8,645 nucleotides of DNA from JAZLIT01 sp045617525 (GTDB lineage Bacteria; Bacillota; Bacilli; Bacillales_A; Planococcaceae): NCBI GenBank assembly GCA_045617525.1, contig JAZLIT010000208.1:1-8645 (forward strand), read 5' to 3'. Each line of letters opens with the position of its first letter. Within the stretch, counting starts at the first letter, position 1. Of the stretch, positions 5,737 through 8,645 are shown in pieces. The notes under the pieces were generated by a model. It saw only the letters and a program-made list of their open reading frames with translations, was not told the origin of the DNA and did no database searches. The position numbers were made by a program, and so were the translations under genes.

Positions 5737-6534
5737 ATGTCAACGTTTACAGCCGAGCTAATCGGTACAATGCTTCTTATTTTATTTGGTGGTGGTGTTG
5801 TAGCAGGTGTTTCCTTGCATAAGTCAAAAGGTGCAGGTCCTGGTTGGGCAGTTATTACGATTTGTTGGGGTTTTGCAGTAGCTTTAGCTGCGTATGCAGT
5901 AGGTGGAATTAGTGGTGCACACTTAAATCCAGCCTTAACGATCGCTTTAGCAACAATCGGTAATTTTGATTGGGTAGATGTGCCAATGTTTATTTTAGCG
6001 CAATTAATTGGTGCTTTTATTGGGGCCGTATTAGTATACTTTGTGTACTTACCACATTGGAAAGGTACGAAAGATAAAGGGGCAAAGCTCGGTGTATTTG
6101 CAACAACACCAGCAATTAAGCATATCCCTTCAAACATGATTACGGAAATGACAGGTACATTTGCTTTAGTGTTAGGTATTTTAGTGTTAGGTACAAATGA
6201 TATTTCGGCAGGCTTAAATCCACTATTAGTAGGTATTTTAGTTATGGTAATCGGTATGGCATTAGGTGGTCCTACAGGATATGCCATCAACCCTGCCCGC
6301 GACTTAGGTCCACGTATTGCACATGCGATTTTACCGATTCCAGGAAAAGGGGATTCTGCATGGTGGTATTCGTGGGTACCAGTTGTAGCACCAATTATAG
6401 GTGGTGTATACGGTGCGGTGTTTTATAGTTTTATTTGGAACGGTGAAGATTCGACATTATTTTGGATTTTTAGCATTGTTGTAGCGGCAATCTTTTTCGT
6501 AGCACAAGCAACTATTGCAAGAGTAAAAGAGTAA
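5737..6534 (+). CDS. glpF: Glycerol facilitator (aquaglyceroporin)
   Basis: A 265-residue inner-membrane channel of the MIP family that lets glycerol enter by facilitated diffusion. About six hydrophobic transmembrane segments are visible, and the two half-helix NPA motifs are intact: GAHLNPALT at 60-68 and GYAINPARD at 181-189. The Asp after NPAR is characteristic of glycerol channels rather than water-only aquaporins. Length is normal for the family. The ATG at 5737 gives the family-like start MSTFTAELIGTMLL; an in-frame TTG at 5722 would add five residues and include the ribosome binding site itself. That site is unusual: a run of seven Gs (5724-5730), 6 bases before the ATG, pairing with the 16S tail only through G-U pairs at one position. 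The gene is followed by glpK after 44 bases of octamer repeats. Confidence 0.95.
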   Translation: MSTFTAELIGTMLLILFGGGVVAGVSLHKSKGAGPGWAVITICWGFAVALAAYAVGGISGAHLNPALTIALATIGNFDWVDVPMFILAQLIGAFIGAVLVYFVYLPHWKGTKDKGAKLGVFATTPAIKHIPSNMITEMTGTFALVLGILVLGTNDISAGLNPLLVGILVMVIGMALGGPTGYAINPARDLGPRIAHAILPIPGKGDSAWWYSWVPVVAPIIGGVYGAVFYSFIWNGEDSTLFWIFSIVVAAIFFVAQATIARVKE

Positions 6535-6568
6535 AAGAGTAGAAGAGTAAAAGAGTAGAAGAGTAGGA
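6521..6568 (+). repeat. Six tandem octamers joining glpF and glpK
   Basis: Six uninterrupted 8-base units, GAGTAAAA or a one- or two-base variant (GAGTAGAA, GAGTAGGA), run from the last codons of glpF to the Shine-Dalgarno sequence of glpK. The glpF stop codon is the TAA of the second unit, and the last unit merges into AGGAGG (6565-6570). Since units 1 and 2 are identical, gaining or losing later units would change only the spacing between the genes and not the GlpF C-terminus. Confidence 0.9.
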
Positions 6569-6578
6569 GGAGTCTTTT

Positions 6579-8072
6579 ATGACAGAAAAATTTATGATGG
6601 CATTAGACCAAGGCACAACGAGCTCTCGAGCAATTTTATTTGATGAAAACGGAAATGTTTTCCATTCAACGCAGCAAGAATTCCCACAATACTTTCCTCA
6701 TTCAGGTTGGGTAGAGCATAACCCAGAGCAAATTTGGAGTTCTGTATTATCATGTATCGCTTCCGTTCTATCAGAAAAAAACCTAGGTGCAGACCAAATT
6801 GCGGGTATTGGTATTACAAATCAACGTGAAACGACAGTTGTATGGGATAAACATACTGGTCAACCAATTTACAATGCAATTGTTTGGCAATCGCGTCAAA
6901 CAGCAGATATTTGTGAAGAGTTAAAAGAGCGCGGCTTAAACGATAAATTCCGTGACAAAACAGGCTTACTAATTGATGCTTATTTCTCAGGTACGAAAGT
7001 GAAATGGATTTTAGATAATGTAGAGGGCGCACGTGAAAAAGCAGAAAATGGCGATCTATTATTCGGGACAATTGATACGTGGATTATTTGGAAATTAACG
7101 AAAGGCGAAGTGCATGTAACAGATTACTCTAACGCATCTCGTACGTTAATGTTCAATATTTACGATTTGAAATGGGATGAAGAGTTATTAGACATTTTAA
7201 GTGTACCAGCTTCTATGTTACCAGAAGTACGTTCTTCATCAGAAGTATACGGGTATACAGATGCAGACCAATTCTTCGGTCAGGAAATTGCAATTGCTGG
7301 TATAGCAGGTGACCAACAGGCAGCATTATTTGGTCAAGCTTGTTTTGAACAAGGTATGGTAAAAAACACATATGGCACAGGCTGCTTTATGTTAATGAAC
7401 ACTGGTGAAACTGCAGTGAAATCTGAGCACGGTCTTCTTACGACAATTGCATGGGGCTTAGATGGGAAAGTAACATATGCGTTAGAAGGAAGTATTTTCG
7501 TAGCAGGCTCAGCAATTCAATGGTTGCGAGATGGTTTACGCATGTTCCGTAAAGCAGATGAAAGTGAAGCGTACGCATCGCGTGTGACTTCGTCTGATGG
7601 CGTTTACGTAGTGCCAGCTTTTGTGGGACTTGGGACACCGTACTGGGATAGTGAGGTGCGTGGTGCAGTATTTGGGTTAACGCGCGGCACAGAAAAAGAG
7701 CATTTCATTCGTGCTACGTTAGAATCATTAGCGTATCAAACACGCGATGTACTTAGTGCAATGGAAGCGGATTCGAACATCGCGTTGCATACGCTACGTG
7801 TTGACGGTGGTGCGGTAAAGAATAACTTTTTAATGCAATTCCAGTCAGATATTCTGAACGTGCCAGTAGATCGTCCCGTAGTCAACGAAACGACAGCGTT
7901 AGGAGCGGCTTATTTAGCAGGTTTAGCGGTAGGTTATTGGGGGTCATTGGAAGATATTTCGAATTATTGGAATTTAGATAGAAAATTTGAACCAGTGATG
8001 AGTGAGCAAGAGCGTGAAGATTTATACGCAGGCTGGGGCAAAGCAGTGAAGGCAGCGCAAGCTTTTAAATAA
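6579..8072 (+). CDS. glpK: Glycerol kinase
   Basis: A 497-residue FGGY-family kinase that uses ATP to convert glycerol to sn-glycerol-3-phosphate, trapping it in the cytoplasm and producing the GlpP inducer. The N-terminal phosphate loop DQGTTSSR is at 10-17. Glycerol-binding residues match those known from E. coli GlpK: Arg83 and Glu84 in NQRETT, Tyr135, Asp245 in AGDQQ and Phe270. The FGGY signature regions (YFSGTKVKWIL at 135-145 and DGGAVKNNFLMQF at 409-421) are present. Oddity: the conserved loop that in Bacillus and Enterococcus reads YHFFG/YHFYG, whose His is phosphorylated by HPr, here reads DQFFG, with Gln231 (codon at 7269-7271) in place of His. AGGAGG at 6565-6570 lies 8 bases before the ATG. 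The gene is co-transcribed with glpF and ends before a strong terminator. Confidence 0.97.
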   Translation: MTEKFMMALDQGTTSSRAILFDENGNVFHSTQQEFPQYFPHSGWVEHNPEQIWSSVLSCIASVLSEKNLGADQIAGIGITNQRETTVVWDKHTGQPIYNAIVWQSRQTADICEELKERGLNDKFRDKTGLLIDAYFSGTKVKWILDNVEGAREKAENGDLLFGTIDTWIIWKLTKGEVHVTDYSNASRTLMFNIYDLKWDEELLDILSVPASMLPEVRSSSEVYGYTDADQFFGQEIAIAGIAGDQQAALFGQACFEQGMVKNTYGTGCFMLMNTGETAVKSEHGLLTTIAWGLDGKVTYALEGSIFVAGSAIQWLRDGLRMFRKADESEAYASRVTSSDGVYVVPAFVGLGTPYWDSEVRGAVFGLTRGTEKEHFIRATLESLAYQTRDVLSAMEADSNIALHTLRVDGGAVKNNFLMQFQSDILNVPVDRPVVNETTALGAAYLAGLAVGYWGSLEDISNYWNLDRKFEPVMSEQEREDLYAGWGKAVKAAQAFK

Positions 8073-8132
8073 TAGTTTCGAAGGCGAAATAAAGCCCAAC
8101 TTTATGTTACCTTCCTATGAATTTATGTAATT

Positions 8133-8173
8133 AGAAGATGATTCCTATTTTAATAGGGGGCATCTTCTTTTTT
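8133..8173 (+). terminator. Terminator of the glpFK operon
   Basis: AGAAGATG (8133-8140) pairs with CATCTTCT (8161-8168); above it CCTATT pairs with AATAGG around a short loop, and six Ts run to 8173. It lies 60 bases after the glpK stop and closes the glycerol operon. Confidence 0.9.
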
Positions 8174-8229
8174 CATCCGATTGATAGCGATATATGGGCG
8201 GATAAAGGTTAGTCACGGTTATTAACGCA

Positions 8230-8264
8230 AACGCCCAAAAGAAGTAGTACTTCTTTTGGGCGTT
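8230..8264. terminator. Near-perfect palindrome, probable bidirectional terminator
   Basis: AACGCCCAAAAGAAGTA (8230-8246) and its exact reverse complement (8248-8264) flank a single base, giving a possible 17-bp stem. It lies between the glpK terminator and the 3' end of the convergent spore-protein gene, where a terminator for the - strand gene is expected. Neither side has a true T-run after the full stem, though CTTCTTTT within each arm could serve a shorter inner hairpin. It can act identically on both strands. Confidence 0.6.
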
Positions 8265-8318
8265 GTATCTTTATGGGCATTGTTAGGTAGGATGTAAACC
8301 TTTGATTGAAGTTTCACT

Positions 8319-8522
8319 TTATTGTTTACCTTTTAATTGACTTTGTGCCATTTCAACTAGACGTTTTGTGATTTCTCCGCCTACAGAACCATTTGAACGG
8401 GAAGATGATTTGCTTTCAAGCTGCACACCAAACTCTTGTGCAATTTCGTATTTCATTTGATTAATTGCTTGTCGTGCGCCTGGTACGTCAAGTTTATTTG
8501 AATTGTTATTATTTGAAGTCAT
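8319..8522 (-). CDS. Alpha/beta-type small acid-soluble spore protein (SASP)
   Basis: A 67-residue DNA-binding spore protein of the SspA/SspB type, made in the forespore; it coats and protects spore DNA and is degraded during germination as an amino-acid source. The two conserved blocks are present: LDVPGARQAINQMKYEIAQEFGV at residues 11-33 (split here by the germination protease site, Glu26-Ile27 in YEIAQEFG) and SRSNGSVGGEITKRLVEMAQ at 41-60. The N-terminus is the usual Asn/Ser-rich tail. Start: AAGGAGGTGA (8528-8537 read on the - strand) is correctly spaced for the ATG at 8520-8522; an upstream in-frame ATG at 8541-8543 lies before that site and is rejected. Which paralogue it is cannot be told, since spore formers carry several. 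It is convergent with glpK and independent of it. Confidence 0.94.
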   Translation of the reverse strand: MTSNNNNSNKLDVPGARQAINQMKYEIAQEFGVQLESKSSSRSNGSVGGEITKRLVEMAQSQLKGKQ

Positions 8523-8542
8523 ATTTCTCACCTCCTTGTACA

Positions 8543-8571
8543 TAGCATGATTCTAGGTTTGTTTTTCATAC
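8543..8571 (-). promoter_or_regulatory. Candidate sigma-G promoter of the SASP gene
   Basis: On the - strand, GTATG (8567-8571) and CATGCTA (8543-8549) are separated by 17 bases, close to the forespore sigma-G pattern (-10 near CATACTA), as expected for a SASP gene. Against it, the start point would fall at about 8536, inside the Shine-Dalgarno sequence, so the leader would be very short. A second, weaker pair lies further upstream. Confidence 0.38.
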
Positions 8572-8645
8572 GGTTTTAAATTCGGTAAATAATTCATTCA
8601 ATGCACAGTTTTATATTGTAATAGTTAATAATCCCTTTAATGATA

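Noticed and set aside
5619..6290. Long open frame on the - strand opposite glpF (223 codons)
   Set aside because: It mirrors the strongly supported glpF frame, has no ribosome binding site, and its Pro/Ile/Ala-rich composition is what the antisense of a membrane protein gives.
6521..6568. CRISPR array
   Set aside because: The units are contiguous 8-base tandem repeats with no spacers.
6814..7638. Two - strand open frames opposite glpK
   Set aside because: Antisense of conserved kinase sequence, without initiation signals.
1..8645. A novel defence or mobile system
   Set aside because: All intact genes belong to known families, and no transposase, integrase, toxin-antitoxin pair, nuclease or terminal repeat was seen; the left-hand accessory genes do not form an evident functional set.

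Overview
The window reads as chromosomal DNA of a low-G+C, endospore-forming member of the Bacillota (Bacillales). Evidence is the strong AGGAGG-type ribosome binding sites, U-tract terminators, a small acid-soluble spore protein gene, and glycerol genes closest in sequence style to Bacillus. The particular glycerol gene order and a glycerol kinase lacking the usual PTS-phosphorylated histidine make a Planococcaceae-type host (Lysinibacillus/Solibacillus-like) a reasonable guess, but that is inference.

Left part (about 1-3100), accessory-looking: a small PH-domain protein with its own terminator, a GrpB-family protein, a FabG-like short-chain dehydrogenase, a decayed stretch (about 1990-2608), and a GNAT acetyltransferase. 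The decayed stretch holds an unidentified coding-like fragment followed by a dienelactone hydrolase-like gene that has lost its N-terminus. All genes here are on the + strand, look independent of each other, and give no hint of a shared pathway.

Central part (about 3100-8173), a complete glycerol-use regulon on the + strand in the order glpD, glpP, glpF, glpK. GlpF lets glycerol in, GlpK phosphorylates it to glycerol-3-phosphate (G3P), GlpD oxidises G3P to dihydroxyacetone phosphate, and GlpP is the G3P-responsive antiterminator. Both glpD and glpF start with a strong sigma-A promoter, a nearly identical 5' leader segment and a leader terminator hairpin, which is what GlpP control predicts. 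A full match to the CcpA operator (cre) lies inside the end of glpP, just upstream of the glpF promoter. The operon ends in a clear terminator at 8133-8173.

Right end: a convergent alpha/beta-type SASP gene on the - strand, separated from glpK by the operon terminator and a near-perfect palindrome.

I see no CRISPR array, insertion sequence, tRNA/rRNA or defence system. The most interesting points are regulatory: the His-to-Gln change at the HPr phosphorylation site of GlpK, the twin GlpP leaders with glpP placed between them, the cre site inside glpP, and the slippage-prone tracts (G7 and a six-copy octamer) in front of glpF and glpK.
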